Shown piece after piece: positions 1 to 10,163 of a DNA stretch of 64,000 nt. Made by a program: the position numbers and the translations under genes. How positions within the stretch are numbered: position 1 is the stretch's first letter; each line of letters opens with the position of its first letter. Source of the DNA: Streptomyces seoulensis (GTDB taxonomy: Bacteria; Actinomycetota; Actinomycetes; Streptomycetales; Streptomycetaceae); assembly GCF_004328625.1 (NCBI RefSeq), contig NZ_CP032229.1, positions 4,650,001 through 4,714,000 of the forward strand. Reading direction: 5' to 3'. The notes below the pieces were generated by a model that saw nothing but the letters and a program-made list of their open reading frames with translations, made no database searches and had not been told where the DNA came from.

Positions 1-337
1 TCTGGACGCCCGGCTCAGGGGAGTTGGGACACCGGACGGCGGCGAGGGGCACACCTACCAGCAGTACGTGGTGCGGGTGCCGGGCAACGGCCGGCCCGAC
101 CGGGACGCGTTCGCACGCGCCCTGCGGGCCAGGGGAGTCGCCTGCCGGATTCCGGTCCAGACCCCAGCGCACCGGCTGCCCGGCTTCCGGCGTTCCGGCT
201 GGACGCTGCCGGAGACCGAGCGGGCCGCGGACGAGACGCTCGCGCTGCCTGTCGACCCGGCCCTGACGAAGCGGGAGATGCAGCGGATCGTCTCCGCCTG
301 CAATGCCCTTGGCGGACTGCTCCAGCCCGCTTTCTGA
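1..337 (+). CDS. DegT/DnrJ/EryC1-family aminotransferase, C-terminal part (5' end outside window)
   Basis: Only the last 111 codons are visible; the reading phase begins at base 2 and ends with TGA at 335-337. The tail has the pattern HTYQQYVVRVP, then RALRARGV, then a P-x-H segment and a final stretch in which D-P-A-L-T-x-x-E-M-Q-R-I-V resembles the closing helices of PLP-dependent sugar or amino-sugar aminotransferases of the DegT/DnrJ/EryC1/StrS family. The catalytic lysine and PLP site lie upstream of the window, so substrate and completeness cannot be judged. The gene is followed by an 85-bp gap and then the tRNA gene on the same strand. The family call is reasonably safe; a specific function is not. 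Confidence 0.75.
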   Translation, partial: LDARLRGVGTPDGGEGHTYQQYVVRVPGNGRPDRDAFARALRARGVACRIPVQTPAHRLPGFRRSGWTLPETERAADETLALPVDPALTKREMQRIVSACNALGGLLQPAF

Positions 338-422
338 ACAAGCGGCGAACGGATTTGGGAAGCCGAGCCCGTTCAGGGTACGATCTTCTTGTTGCCGCGA
401 GGGAAACCTCAAAAGCGACAAG

Positions 423-495
423 GCCCCCATAGCTCAGTCGGCAGAGCGTCTCCATGGTAAGGAGAAGGTCAACGGTTCGATTCCGTTTGGGGGCT
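423..495 (+). tRNA. tRNA-Thr (anticodon GGT)
   Basis: A full cloverleaf can be drawn. The acceptor arm pairs 423-429 with 488-494 and has discriminator T at 495. The D arm is GCTC/GAGC. The anticodon stem is TCTCC/GGAGA around loop ATGGTAA, giving anticodon GGT. The T arm is AACGG-TTCGATT-CCGTT. CCA is not encoded. It reads ACC and ACT threonine codons. A strong terminator follows eight bases later. No attachment-site repeat was noticed at its 3' end, so it does not look like the landing site of the island further right. Confidence 0.96.
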
Positions 496-502
496 CAGCG
501 AT

Positions 503-533
503 AAAGGCCCCACCCGTATCGGGTGGGGCCTTT
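503..533 (+). terminator. Intrinsic terminator of tRNA-Thr
   Basis: A perfect hairpin: 503-516 pairs with 520-533 around the 3-base loop TAT, written AAAGGCCCCACCCG and CGGGTGGGGCCTTT. It ends in TTT. Because the arms begin with AAA and end with TTT, it may also stop transcription arriving from the convergent SpoIIE-type gene. Confidence 0.9.
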
Positions 534-579
534 CGCATGCCCGCACGCAGGCCCGCCCGGCGGGGCGGGCCAGGGGACT

Positions 580-3207
580 TCAGTCCTGCTGAAGTCCCGG
601 AACCCGCATCGCCAGGATGGCCATGTCGTCCGAAGGCGCGTCGGAGGCGAACCGCTCCACCGCGCGCAGCACGCGCGCCGCGACCGCGCCGGCCGTGAGT
701 CCCGTACAGGTCGTCAGGACGTCGGCGAGGCCGTCGTCGCCGAGCATGCGGGTGCCCTCGCGGCGTTCGGTGACGCCGTCCGTGACGCAGAGGAGGACGT
801 CGCCGGGGTCGAGGGTGACCGTCTCCTCGTACAGCTCCAGGTCCTCGATGACGCCGAGGAGAGGCTGGGGTTCGGCGGCCGCGGTGACCGTGCCGTCCTG
901 GCGCAGGCGCAGCGGGAGCGGGTGGCCGGCGCAGACCACCTTCAGCTCGGCGCCGCCGTTGTCCTGCGGGCGCAGCTCGCCGTAGAGCAGGGTCAGGAAG
1001 CGGCTGCGGTCGCCCTCGTCGAGGATGGCGGAGTTCAGGCGCTCCAGGACCGCCGGGCCGCTGAGGCCCTCGCGGGCGAGCAGGCGCAGGGCGTGCCGGG
1101 CGAGGCCGGTGACGGCGGCCGCGTTGGGGCCGGTGCCGCAGACGTCGCCGATGGCGAAGCCGTACGCGCCGTCGCCGATGGGGAAGAGGTCGTAGAAGTC
1201 GCCGCCGACCTCGTTGCCCTCGCCGGCCGCGCGGTAGATGACGTCGACCTCGACGCCGTCGATGGGCGGGAGGCCAGGGGGCAGGAGGCTGCGCTGGAGG
1301 GACTGGCTGATGGCCGTGCGCTCCGAGTACAGGCGGGCGTTGTCCAGGGCCAGGGCGGCCCGGCGGGACAGGTCCTCGGCCAGTTCCAGGATCTCCTGGC
1401 GGAAGTGTTCGTCGGTGGGCTTGCCGAGGGTCAGCATGCCGATGACGCGGTTGCGGGCCACCAGGGGCAGGACGACGGTCTCGCCGCCGACCGCCGAGGC
1501 CGTCGCCAGGGTCGGGCCGATGCTGGAGGCGAGCTGCTGGGTGGGGCCGCCGGAGAGGCCCAGGCTGCGCATGGAGCTGCGCAGGGCCGCCTGGTGGGCG
1601 ACCTCGCCGGGCAGCGGCCAGACGCGGGCTCCGGGGGTCAGTACCGGGTCGGGCGGCGGGATCTTCGACAGCAAGGACTTGATGCCGTCGATGAACTCCT
1701 CGTCCTCGTGCAGCACATAGGACAGGTACGGGTCGGCGGACTGTTCGCTGATCGTGTAGACCGCGCACCAGGTGGCCAGGGTCGGCACGGTCATCTGGGC
1801 CATCAGGGCAAGGGTCTGGTCGCGGTCCAGGGTGCCGGCGAGCAGGTCGGACGCCTCGACCAGGAAGCTCAGTGAGCCTCTGCGCAGCCGCTCCAGCTCG
1901 CCGAGGCGGGCGGACTCCACAGCGAGCGCGATGCGGTCGGCGGCGAACTGCAGGCGCAGCGCCTCCTCGTTGGAGTAGCGGCCCGGTGCCTCGGCCGCGA
2001 CGCCGAGGGAGCCGGTGAGGCGCCCTTCGACCTTGAGCGGCACGGTGACCACCGAGCGCATGCCGGTGCCCGCCAGGAGCGGCACGGCGGCGCTGGGGAT
2101 GGCGTTCAGGTCGTCGTGGACGGCGGGCATGCGGGCGGAGCCGTAGCGGCCGGGGCCGGCCTCGACGGGGACGCGGGCGAAGCGCTGGCGGGTGGAGGGC
2201 AGGCCGGTGGAGGCGCGGACCTCTAGTTCGGTCTCGTCGTCGGTGGCGAGGAGCAGGAAGGCGGAGTCGCCGTCGAGCATGTCGCGGGCGCGCTCGACCG
2301 TGCGCTGGAGGAGTCCGTCCAGGTCGTCGGGGGCGGGGGAGCCGATGAAGACCTCGAAGGGGTCCGCGCTCGGGCCGTCGGAGCCGCCCTGGTCGCCGGT
2401 GGGGACGCGGGAGGGGGTCTGGAGGACGGCGCGCTCGTGGTCGCGGACCAGCAGGCAGACGGTGGAGGGCTCGCCGCCGGTGTCCCGGACGCGCAGGTGG
2501 GAGGCGTAGACGGGGGAGACGCGGCCGTCGGCGCCCCGGACTCCGTAGCTGCCCTCCCAGCGGGAGAGCTGGAGCGCCTCGGCGATGCCGGTGCCGGTGC
2601 CGGGGGTGTGCGGCCAGGCGGCGAGGTCGGTGAGGGGCTTGCCGACGACGTCGCTCGCCGGGTAGCCGAAGAGTTCCTCGGCGTCCTCGTTCCAGGCGCT
2701 GACGCAGCCCTTGCGGTCGATCTGGAGGACGGCCACCCGGACCCGGCTGTCGGCCAGCGGGAGCAGGTCGGGCGGGAGGGCCGGTCCGGCGGCGCGGGTG
2801 CCGACCGGGCGTTCGGGCAGGTCGAGCTGGAACCAGACGTTCTTGTGCGTGGGGGTGTACTCGACGCCCCAGCGGGTGGCGAGGGCCGCGCACAGTTGCA
2901 GGCCGCGGCCGCCCTCGCGGTCGGGGCTGCCCATGACGGCGTGCGCGCTCTGCAGCGGCACCTCGCGCTCGGGGTAGCGGTCGGAGACCTCGATGCGTAC
3001 GCCCTGGTCGGTGCGCAGGCACAGGACCTCGGCCTCGGTGCCCGCGTGGACCACGGCGTTGGTGACCAGCTCGCTGGTGAGCACCACGGCGTCGTCGACG
3101 ATGTCCGCGAACCCCCAGCCCTGGAGGGTGTCGCGGACGAAGGCGCGGGCGGTCGCGACCGAACGCCCGACGGGCTCGAAGCTGGCGGCCGCGCGGGCGG
3201 TGATCAC
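580..3207 (-). CDS. SpoIIE-type PP2C phosphatase with N-terminal anti-sigma-like ATPase, PAS and GAF domains
   Basis: An 875-residue cytoplasmic signalling protein. Domains in order: GHKL ATPase of the RsbW/anti-sigma type (about 5-130, with ELVTNAVVHA and GRGLQL boxes), PAS (about 155-260), two GAF domains (about 300-450 and 460-620) and a C-terminal SpoIIE/PP2C phosphatase (about 630-865) with the metal motifs GGDFYDLF and GDVCGTGP. Proteins of this build dephosphorylate anti-anti-sigma factors and so tune alternative sigma factors in response to small-molecule or redox signals. I chose GTG at 3207 because AAGGAG sits four bases upstream. An in-frame ATG at 3336 would add a Pro/Gly-rich 43-residue leader but has almost no spacing to its ribosome site. 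The gene diverges from the large hybrid kinase gene; a shared stress pathway is possible but not shown. Confidence 0.88.
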   Translation of the reverse strand: MITARAAASFEPVGRSVATARAFVRDTLQGWGFADIVDDAVVLTSELVTNAVVHAGTEAEVLCLRTDQGVRIEVSDRYPEREVPLQSAHAVMGSPDREGGRGLQLCAALATRWGVEYTPTHKNVWFQLDLPERPVGTRAAGPALPPDLLPLADSRVRVAVLQIDRKGCVSAWNEDAEELFGYPASDVVGKPLTDLAAWPHTPGTGTGIAEALQLSRWEGSYGVRGADGRVSPVYASHLRVRDTGGEPSTVCLLVRDHERAVLQTPSRVPTGDQGGSDGPSADPFEVFIGSPAPDDLDGLLQRTVERARDMLDGDSAFLLLATDDETELEVRASTGLPSTRQRFARVPVEAGPGRYGSARMPAVHDDLNAIPSAAVPLLAGTGMRSVVTVPLKVEGRLTGSLGVAAEAPGRYSNEEALRLQFAADRIALAVESARLGELERLRRGSLSFLVEASDLLAGTLDRDQTLALMAQMTVPTLATWCAVYTISEQSADPYLSYVLHEDEEFIDGIKSLLSKIPPPDPVLTPGARVWPLPGEVAHQAALRSSMRSLGLSGGPTQQLASSIGPTLATASAVGGETVVLPLVARNRVIGMLTLGKPTDEHFRQEILELAEDLSRRAALALDNARLYSERTAISQSLQRSLLPPGLPPIDGVEVDVIYRAAGEGNEVGGDFYDLFPIGDGAYGFAIGDVCGTGPNAAAVTGLARHALRLLAREGLSGPAVLERLNSAILDEGDRSRFLTLLYGELRPQDNGGAELKVVCAGHPLPLRLRQDGTVTAAAEPQPLLGVIEDLELYEETVTLDPGDVLLCVTDGVTERREGTRMLGDDGLADVLTTCTGLTAGAVAARVLRAVERFASDAPSDDMAILAMRVPGLQQD

Positions 3208-3659
3208 GGAACTCCTTGCGTGGTCGTCGACGTGCGGGGCCGGCGGGCCGGCCGGTCCGGACCGCTGCTGCGGGGTCCGCTCGCCCTTCGGGCGTGGCTC
3301 CGGGGGAGGTCCCCCCGAGATCAGTCCGGTGGTCATCCTCTGCGGCCGCCCCTCCGATGCCCGTGTCCTTCTCGTGCCGCCGCCCAGGCCGGTCGGGCCG
3401 GTGCGGCTGGACAGCCGGATGCAAGGTTACTTACCTTCGCCGTCGCAGTGGATGCCGGTCGCCGGTGATTACCCCCCACGGTGTGCGAACCGTGTGCGAA
3501 GCTGCCGAACTGTTATGGCCTGGTTCGGCAGGGGTGAAACACTGGGCAGGATTTTGATGAAGGTCGGTTCGGGCTGCGTGCGTTCCGCGCACGAAGGGCA
3601 GCAGCCCCAGGACGCGGCCGGGCACGGCAGTGGCGGTCTACCCCTCCGGGAGGGACACA
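3208..3659. other. Divergent intergenic region between phosphatase and hybrid kinase genes
   Basis: A stretch of 452 bases with no supported gene (322 bases if the phosphatase starts at 3336). It should hold the two divergent promoters. Visible details are a weak inverted repeat AAGGT-TACTT-ACCTT near 3423-3437, two copies of GTGTGCGAA close together near 3481-3500, and the ribosome site GGGAGGG at 3648-3654 for the kinase. No -35/-10 pair stands out well enough to name. Confidence 0.5.
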
Positions 3660-6600
3660 GTGGAGTCTGGCGCAGCGACGCGGGGCAATAAGACGCGCGC
3701 GAAGGGCCGGCCGTCCCCGCGCAGGAGCGGTGGCGTCACCGAGGTGGACACGGCCGCCCTGAACCGGTTGCTCTCCGCGCTGGAATCCATGCGCGACGGG
3801 AACTTCCGCAAGCGGCTCACGGTGTCCGGCGACGGTGTGATGTCGGAGATCGCGGCGGTCTTCAACGAGGTGGCCGACCGCAATCTGCACCTGACCGGTG
3901 AGCTGGCGCGGGTGCGGCGTACGGTCGGCCGGGAGGGCAAGCTCACCGAGCGGCTGGAGACGGGCGCCTGTGAGGGTTCCTGGGCGGCCGCGGTGGAGAA
4001 CTCCAACGCGCTGGTCGACGATCTGGTGTGGCCGGTGTCCGAGGTCAGCAGGGTGCTGACGGCGGTCGCGGAGGGTGATCTGTCGCCGCGCATGGACCTG
4101 CGCACCGAGGCGCCGGACGGGACCGGGCATCCGCTGCGGGGCGAGTTCCTGAAGGTCGGCCGGACCGTCAACAACCTTGTCGACCAGCTCTCCACCTTCA
4201 CCGACGAGGTCACGCGGGTGGCCATCGAGGTCGGCACCGACGGCAAGCTCGGCGGGCAGGCGAAGGTGCGGGGCATGTCGGGTTCCTGGAAGGACCTGAC
4301 GGAGTCCGTCAACACGATGGCGAACCGGCTCACCGCGCAGGTGCGGGACATCGCACTGGTGACGACGGCGGTCGCGGGCGGTGATCTGTCGCGGAAGGTC
4401 ACCGTGCAGGTGGCCGGCGAGATGCTGGAGCTGAAGAACACCGTCAACACGATGGTGGAGCAGCTCTCCTCGTTCTCCTCCGAGGTGACGCGGGTGGCCC
4501 GCGAGGTGGGCACCGAGGGCATCCTGGGCGGTCAGGCGCAGGTGCCGGGCGTGGCCGGGGTGTGGAAGGAGCTGACCGACTCCGTCAACACGATGGCCGG
4601 CAACCTGACCCTGCAGGTGCGCGGGATCTCCCAGGTGACGACGGCCGTGGCCAACGGTGACCTCTCGCAGAAGGTGACCGTGCCCGCGCGGGGCGAGGTG
4701 GCGCAGCTCGCCGAGACGATCAACCAGATGACCGAGACGCTGCGGATCTTCGCGGACGAGGTCACCCGGGTGGCCAACGAGGTCGGTGCCGAGGGCCGGC
4801 TCGGCGGGCAGGCGAACGTGCCGGGCGCGGCGGGTACCTGGAAGGACCTGACGGACTCCGTCAACACGGTGTTCCGGAACCTCACCACGCAGGTGCGGGA
4901 CATCGCCGCCGTGACGACCGCCGTGGCCAGCGGTGACCTGTCGCAGAAGGTCACCGTCGACGTGGCGGGCGAGATGCTGGAGCTGAAGAACACGGTCAAC
5001 GGGATGGTGGACCAGCTCTCGGCGTTCGGTGCCGAGGTGACGCGGGTCGCGCGGGAGATCGGTGTCGAGGGTGAGCTGGGCGGTCAGGCGCAGGTGTCCG
5101 GCGCGGCCGGCACCTGGAAGGACCTGACGGACTCGGTCAACACCGCGTTCCGCAACCTCACCGGTCAGGTGCGCAACATCGCCCAGGTGACGACGGCGGT
5201 GGCCAACGGCGATCTGTCGCAGAAGGTCACCGTGGACGTGTCCGGTGAGATGCTCCAGCTCAAGAACACCGTGAACACGATGGTGGACCAGCTCTCCAGC
5301 TTCGCCGACCAGGTGACGCGGATGGCCCGGGACGTGGGCACCGAGGGCCGGCTCGGCGGTCAGGCGCGGGTGGACGGGGTGTCGGGCACCTGGAAGGAGC
5401 TGACGGACTCCGTCAACTTCATGGCCGGGAACCTCACCTCCCAGGTGCGCAACATCGCCCAGGTGACGACGGCGGTGGCCAACGGCGACCTCTCGCAGAA
5501 GATCGACGTGGACGCGCGCGGCGAGATCCTGGAGCTGAAGAACACCATCAACACGATGGTGGACCAGCTCTCCGCCTTCGCCGACCAGGTGACCCGGGTG
5601 GCCCGGGACGTGGGCACCGAGGGCCGGCTCGGCGGTCAGGCGCAGGTGCCGGGCGTGGCCGGGGTGTGGCGGGACCTCACCGATTCGGTGAACGGCATGG
5701 CGGGGAACCTCACCGCCCAGGTCCGCAACATCGCCCAGGTCGCCACCGCGGTCGCGCGCGGTGACCTCTCCCAGAAGATCACCGTGGACGCGCGCGGGGA
5801 GATCCTGGAGCTGAAGAACACGCTGAACACGATGGTGGACCAGCTGTCGTCGTTCGCGCAGGAGGTCACCAGGGTGGCCCGTGAGGTGGGTACGGAGGGC
5901 ATGCTCGGCGGCCAGGCCGAGGTGCAGGGTGTCTCCGGCACCTGGAAGGACCTCACCCAGTCGGTGAACTTCATGGCCAACAACCTGACGATCCAGGTGC
6001 GCAACATCGCCGAGGTCACGACGGCGGTGGCCAAGGGCGACCTGTCGAAGAAGATCACCGTCGACGCCAAGGGCGAGATCCTCGAACTGGTCACCACCGT
6101 CAACACGATGGTCGACCAGCTCTCCAGCTTCGCCGAGCAGGTGACCCGGGTGGCCCGTGAGGTGGGCACCGAGGGCATCCTGGGCGGGCAGGCGCACGTA
6201 CCGGGTGTCACGGGCATCTGGAAGGACCTGAGCAACAACGTCAACCTGATGGCCAACAACCTGACCATGCAGGTGCGGAACATCTCGCAGGTGGCGTCGG
6301 CGGTGGCCAACGGTGACCTGACGCGGCAGGTCACCATCGAGGCGCGCGGTGAGGTGGCGCAGCTCGCCGACACCATCAACACGATGGTGAAGACGCTGAG
6401 TTCGTTCGCCGACCAGGTCACCAAGGTGGCCCGTGAGGTGGGTACGGACGGCATCCTGGGCGGCCAGGCGCACGTGCCCGGGGTGGCGGGCACCTGGAAG
6501 GACCTCACCGAGTCGGTGAACGGGATGGCGTCCAACCTGACCGGCCAGGTGCGCAACATCGCCATGGTCACGACGGCGATCGCCAAGGGCGACCTGACCA

Positions 6601-9119
6601 AGAAGATCGACATCGACGCGCGGGGCGAGATCCTGGAGCTGAAGACGACGATCAACACGATGGTCGACCAGCTCTCCAGCTTCGCCGAGGAGGTCACCCG
6701 CGTGGCCCGCGAGGTGGGCACCGAGGGCCAGCTCGGCGGCCAGGCACGGGTGCTGGACGTGGACGGCACCTGGCGGGATCTGACCGAGTCGGTGAACGAG
6801 ATGGCCGGGAACCTGACCCGGCAGGTGCGTGCCATCGCCAAGGTGGCGACCGCGGTGACCCGTGGCGACCTGAACCTGAAGATCGACGTGGACGCGTCCG
6901 GGGAGATCCAGGAACTCCAGGACTACATCAACAAGATGATCGCCAACCTGCGTGACACCACGATCGCCAACAAGGAGCAGGACTGGCTCAAGGGCAACCT
7001 CGCCCGGATCTCGGCGCTGATGCAGGGCCGCCGGGACCTGGAGGACGTCGCCTCGCTGATCATGAGCGAGCTGACCCCGGTGGTGTCCGCGCAGCACGGC
7101 GCGTTCTTCCTGACCATGCCGCTGCTGGACGGCCAGGATCTCGCCGGGGACGGCGAGGAGAAGTACGAGCTGCGCATGCTCGGCTCCTACGGCTGCTCCA
7201 CGGGCGCGATGCCGACCTCGTTCCGGCCCGGTGAGGGGCTGATCGGGACGGCCGCGCAGGAGAAGCGGACGATCCTGGTCAGGGATGTGCCGAGCGGCTA
7301 TCTGAAGATCTCCTCGGGGCTGGGGGAGGCCCCGCCGGCGCAGGTCATCGTGCTGCCGGTGGTGTTCGAGGGCAATGTGCTCGGGGTGATCGAGCTGGCG
7401 TCGTTCACGCCGTTCACGCACATCCAGCGCGACTTCCTGAACCAGATCGCGGAGATGATCGCGACCAGCGTCAATACGATCTCCGTCAACACCAAGACCG
7501 AGCAGCTGCTCAAGCAGTCGCAGTTGCTGACCGAGCAGCTCCGGGAGCGGTCGGCGGAGCTGGAGAACCGGCAGAAGGCGCTGCAGTCCTCCAACGCCGA
7601 ACTGGAGGAGAAGGCCGAGCTGCTGGCCCGGCAGAACCGGGACATCGAGGTGAAGAACACCGAGATCGAGGAGGCCCGGCAGGTCCTGGAGGAGCGCGCC
7701 GAGCAGCTCGCGGTGTCGATGCGCTACAAGAGCGAGTTCCTCGCCAACATGTCGCACGAGCTGCGTACGCCGCTCAACTCGCTGCTGATCCTGGCCAAGC
7801 TGCTCGCCGACAATGCGGAGAGCAACCTGTCCCCGAAGCAGGTCGAGTTCGCCGAGACCATCCACGGCGCCGGGTCCGACCTGCTCCAGCTCATCAACGA
7901 CATCCTGGACCTGTCCAAGGTCGAGGCGGGCAAGATGGACGTCTCCCCGACGCGGATCGCGCTGGTCCAGCTGGTGGACTACGTGGAGGCGACCTTCCGC
8001 CCGCTGACCGCCGAGAAGGGCCTGGATCTTTCGGTGCGGGTCTCCCCGGAGCTGCCCGCCACCCTGCACACCGACGAACAGCGCCTGCTCCAGGTGCTGC
8101 GCAACCTGCTGTCCAACGCGGTGAAGTTCACCGACTCCGGCTCGGTGGAGCTGGTGATCCGGCCCGCCGGGGCGGACGTGCCCCAGGTCATCCGGGAGCA
8201 GTTGCTGGAGGCCGGGGCGCTCACCGACCCGGACGCCGATCTGATCGCGTTCTCGGTGACCGACACCGGTATCGGCATCGCGGCCAGCAAGATGCGGGTG
8301 ATCTTCGAGGCGTTCAAGCAGGCCGACGGCACGACCAGCCGCAAGTACGGCGGCACCGGCCTCGGTCTGTCGATCTCGCGGGAGATCGCGCAACTGCTCG
8401 GCGGTGAGATCCACGCGCAGAGCGAGCCGGGACGCGGGTCCACGTTCACGCTGTACCTGCCGCTGCACCCCAGCCAGTTCCCGCCGCAGGGCTACCAGCA
8501 GTCCGTGCCCCCGCTGGAGGCCGGTGAGCTGGTCGCCTCGGAGGCGCATCTGTCGGCCAGGCTGACGGAGCCCCGGGCCGAGACGCCGGCCGAGGTGACG
8601 TCGTACCGGGAGACGCAGAACGGGCCCGCCGCGCTCTTCCGGCGGCGCCGCCGGAGCCTGCCGGAGGCCGAGGCGCGGCCGGAGCAGCCGATCACCGTGG
8701 AGCAGCCGGAGGACACCGAGCGGCCGGTGAGCGCGGTGCGGTTCGGCGGCGAGAAGGTGCTCATCGTCGACGACGACATCCGCAACGTCTTCGCGCTCAC
8801 CAGCGTCCTGGAACAGCACGGCCTGTCGGTGCTGTACGCCGAGAACGGCCGCGAGGGCATCGAGGTCCTGGAGCAGCACGACGACGTGGCCGTGGTGCTG
8901 ATGGACATCATGATGCCGGAGATGGACGGGTACGCAACCACGACGGCGATCCGCAGGATGCCGCAGTTCGCGGGGCTGCCGATCATCGCGCTGACGGCGA
9001 AGGCGATGAAGGGCGACCGGGAGAAGGCGCTGCAGTCCGGTGCCTCGGACTACGTCACCAAGCCGGTCGACCCGGACCATCTGCTGGGTGTCATGCGACA
9101 GTGGATGCGGCCGGAGTGA
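3660..9119 (+). CDS. Giant hybrid sensor histidine kinase with about 12 tandem HAMP domains, GAF and receiver
   Basis: A 1819-residue protein with no obvious membrane segment. After a basic leader come about 12 HAMP units (about residues 30-1090), then GAF (about 1115-1290), a coiled coil rich in Glu/Leu (about 1290-1350), HisKA with phospho-acceptor His1366 in [14 protein letters not shown], HATPase_c (about 1470-1600, with DTGIGIA and [10 protein letters not shown]) and a C-terminal receiver with Asp1749 in [11 protein letters not shown]. It should autophosphorylate and pass phosphate to its own receiver. The soluble poly-HAMP rod resembles fungal group III (Nik1-type) kinases. I chose GTG at 3660 because GGGAGGG lies five bases upstream; GTG at 3630 is possible. 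A response regulator gene follows in the same direction after 241 bases and is its likely partner. Confidence 0.93.
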   Translation: MESGAATRGNKTRAKGRPSPRRSGGVTEVDTAALNRLLSALESMRDGNFRKRLTVSGDGVMSEIAAVFNEVADRNLHLTGELARVRRTVGREGKLTERLETGACEGSWAAAVENSNALVDDLVWPVSEVSRVLTAVAEGDLSPRMDLRTEAPDGTGHPLRGEFLKVGRTVNNLVDQLSTFTDEVTRVAIEVGTDGKLGGQAKVRGMSGSWKDLTESVNTMANRLTAQVRDIALVTTAVAGGDLSRKVTVQVAGEMLELKNTVNTMVEQLSSFSSEVTRVAREVGTEGILGGQAQVPGVAGVWKELTDSVNTMAGNLTLQVRGISQVTTAVANGDLSQKVTVPARGEVAQLAETINQMTETLRIFADEVTRVANEVGAEGRLGGQANVPGAAGTWKDLTDSVNTVFRNLTTQVRDIAAVTTAVASGDLSQKVTVDVAGEMLELKNTVNGMVDQLSAFGAEVTRVAREIGVEGELGGQAQVSGAAGTWKDLTDSVNTAFRNLTGQVRNIAQVTTAVANGDLSQKVTVDVSGEMLQLKNTVNTMVDQLSSFADQVTRMARDVGTEGRLGGQARVDGVSGTWKELTDSVNFMAGNLTSQVRNIAQVTTAVANGDLSQKIDVDARGEILELKNTINTMVDQLSAFADQVTRVARDVGTEGRLGGQAQVPGVAGVWRDLTDSVNGMAGNLTAQVRNIAQVATAVARGDLSQKITVDARGEILELKNTLNTMVDQLSSFAQEVTRVAREVGTEGMLGGQAEVQGVSGTWKDLTQSVNFMANNLTIQVRNIAEVTTAVAKGDLSKKITVDAKGEILELVTTVNTMVDQLSSFAEQVTRVAREVGTEGILGGQAHVPGVTGIWKDLSNNVNLMANNLTMQVRNISQVASAVANGDLTRQVTIEARGEVAQLADTINTMVKTLSSFADQVTKVAREVGTDGILGGQAHVPGVAGTWKDLTESVNGMASNLTGQVRNIAMVTTAIAKGDLTKKIDIDARGEILELKTTINTMVDQLSSFAEEVTRVAREVGTEGQLGGQARVLDVDGTWRDLTESVNEMAGNLTRQVRAIAKVATAVTRGDLNLKIDVDASGEIQELQDYINKMIANLRDTTIANKEQDWLKGNLARISALMQGRRDLEDVASLIMSELTPVVSAQHGAFFLTMPLLDGQDLAGDGEEKYELRMLGSYGCSTGAMPTSFRPGEGLIGTAAQEKRTILVRDVPSGYLKISSGLGEAPPAQVIVLPVVFEGNVLGVIELASFTPFTHIQRDFLNQIAEMIATSVNTISVNTKTEQLLKQSQLLTEQLRERSAELENRQKALQSSNAELEEKAELLARQNRDIEVKNTEIEEARQVLEERAEQLAVSMRYKSEFLANMSHELRTPLNSLLILAKLLADNAESNLSPKQVEFAETIHGAGSDLLQLINDILDLSKVEAGKMDVSPTRIALVQLVDYVEATFRPLTAEKGLDLSVRVSPELPATLHTDEQRLLQVLRNLLSNAVKFTDSGSVELVIRPAGADVPQVIREQLLEAGALTDPDADLIAFSVTDTGIGIAASKMRVIFEAFKQADGTTSRKYGGTGLGLSISREIAQLLGGEIHAQSEPGRGSTFTLYLPLHPSQFPPQGYQQSVPPLEAGELVASEAHLSARLTEPRAETPAEVTSYRETQNGPAALFRRRRRSLPEAEARPEQPITVEQPEDTERPVSAVRFGGEKVLIVDDDIRNVFALTSVLEQHGLSVLYAENGREGIEVLEQHDDVAVVLMDIMMPEMDGYATTTAIRRMPQFAGLPIIALTAKAMKGDREKALQSGASDYVTKPVDPDHLLGVMRQWMRPE
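3756..6950 (+). repeat. Tandem intragenic repeat array encoding HAMP units (about 276 bp each)
   Basis: Inside the hybrid kinase gene a module of about 92 codons recurs. Each copy carries a variant of VTTAVAxGDLSxK followed by [17 protein letters not shown], then [19 protein letters not shown] and a W-K-D-L-T segment. Eleven clear copies and one diverged first copy ([13 protein letters not shown]) can be counted. Nucleotide similarity between copies is high, so the array could recombine and change length between strains. Confidence 0.9.
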
Positions 9120-9360
9120 CGGGTCGACAGGACCGGTCACGGGGGCGCGGTTCAAAGCGCGGGCCAGGTGTGGGAACCTCGGATTCCGGGAACCTTCCAG
9201 GCTCTGCCCGCGTTTGAACCGTGTGCACCGTGACATCGCGGTGACAGGGTGTGGCGACAGGCGGGGTGCGGCTACGATGACCGGCACAAGGACGGGCGGC
9301 GAAAGGGAGTCGTCCTCTGGGGCGGCGCCCGGTGTACCGCCGGGGCGAGGAGGGCGGGCC

Positions 9361-10038
9361 ATGGTGCAGAAGGCCAAGATCCTCCTGGTCGATGACCGGC
9401 CGGAGAATCTGCTGGCGCTGGAGGCCATCCTCTCTGCGCTCGATCAGACGCTGGTGCGGGCATCGTCCGGGGAGGAAGCGCTCAAAGCACTGCTCACGGA
9501 CGATTTCGCGGTCATCCTGCTGGATGTCCAGATGCCGGGTATGGACGGTTTCGAGACGGCCGCGCACATCAAGCGGCGGGAGCGGACCCGGGACATCCCG
9601 ATCATCTTCCTCACCGCGATCAACCACGGCCCGCACCACACCTTCCGGGGTTACGCGGCGGGCGCGGTCGACTACATCTCCAAGCCGTTCGACCCGTGGG
9701 TGCTGCGCGCCAAGGTCTCGGTGTTCGTCGAGCTGTACATGAAGAACTGCCAGCTCCGGGAGCAGGCGGCGCTGCTGCGGCTCCAGTTGGAGGGCGGCCA
9801 GCAGGACACGGTCGACAACAAGGAGCCCGCCGGGCTGCTCGCGGAGCTGTCCGCGCGGCTCGCCGCCGTCGAGGAGCAGGCCGAGGCGCTCTCCAAGCAG
9901 CTGGACGACGAGTCCGCCGACGCGGCCGCGGTGGCCACGGCCGCGCATCTGGAGCGCAAACTCACCGGTCTGCGCCGGGCGCTGGACGCCCTGGAGCCCG
10001 GTGCGGACGGCTCCGCCCCTCTCCCGCCACCGAGTTGA
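9361..10038 (+). CDS. Response regulator with receiver domain and C-terminal coiled coil
   Basis: A 225-residue protein. Residues 1-125 form a receiver domain: KILLVDD at the start, phospho-acceptor Asp55 in ILLDVQMPGMDG, Thr in FLTA and Lys in SKPFDP. The rest is a long Glu/Ala/Leu-rich coiled coil (ELSARLAAVEEQAEAL and onward) with no DNA-binding or enzymatic domain. It probably acts by protein contact or as a phosphate sink. ATG at 9361 follows GAGGAGGGC; the open frame runs further upstream, but no better start is visible. It lies 241 bases after the poly-HAMP hybrid kinase, which suggests a common pathway. Confidence 0.9.
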   Translation: MVQKAKILLVDDRPENLLALEAILSALDQTLVRASSGEEALKALLTDDFAVILLDVQMPGMDGFETAAHIKRRERTRDIPIIFLTAINHGPHHTFRGYAAGAVDYISKPFDPWVLRAKVSVFVELYMKNCQLREQAALLRLQLEGGQQDTVDNKEPAGLLAELSARLAAVEEQAEALSKQLDDESADAAAVATAAHLERKLTGLRRALDALEPGADGSAPLPPPS

Positions 10039-10163
10039 CGCCCCGCCGGATTTCCGCCACCCCATGAGCGGGCGTCAATTCGACGTCCTGCCAAGGGCGA
10101 CACGAACGGGTGAAGCAGTGGGCACACGTGTCCGCTGTCGTCTCCCCCGGTAACCTCGGTCCC

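Noticed and set aside
423..495. tRNA-Thr as the integration site of the island
   Set aside because: No copy of the tRNA 3' end was noticed at the island edges; the duplicated 29 bp come from the DUF3046 gene.
434..3424. A 996-codon open frame on the minus strand
   Set aside because: It is the out-of-phase shadow of the SpoIIE-type phosphatase gene; its translation is Arg/Pro/Gly-rich low complexity with no domain, typical of high-GC antisense or shifted frames.
3419..3437. Iron-box (DmdR/DtxR) operator upstream of the hybrid kinase
   Set aside because: The arms AAGGT/ACCTT are only 5 bp and the spacing is shorter than the 19-bp iron box.
3756..6950. Regular direct repeats suggesting CRISPR or a satellite
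   Set aside because: The period is about 276 bp, in frame, and encodes HAMP domains; there are no short repeats with unique spacers.
3513..9428. A 1971-codon open frame on the minus strand
   Set aside because: It is antisense to the poly-HAMP kinase; its periodic His/Leu/Arg pattern only mirrors the repeats of the sense gene.
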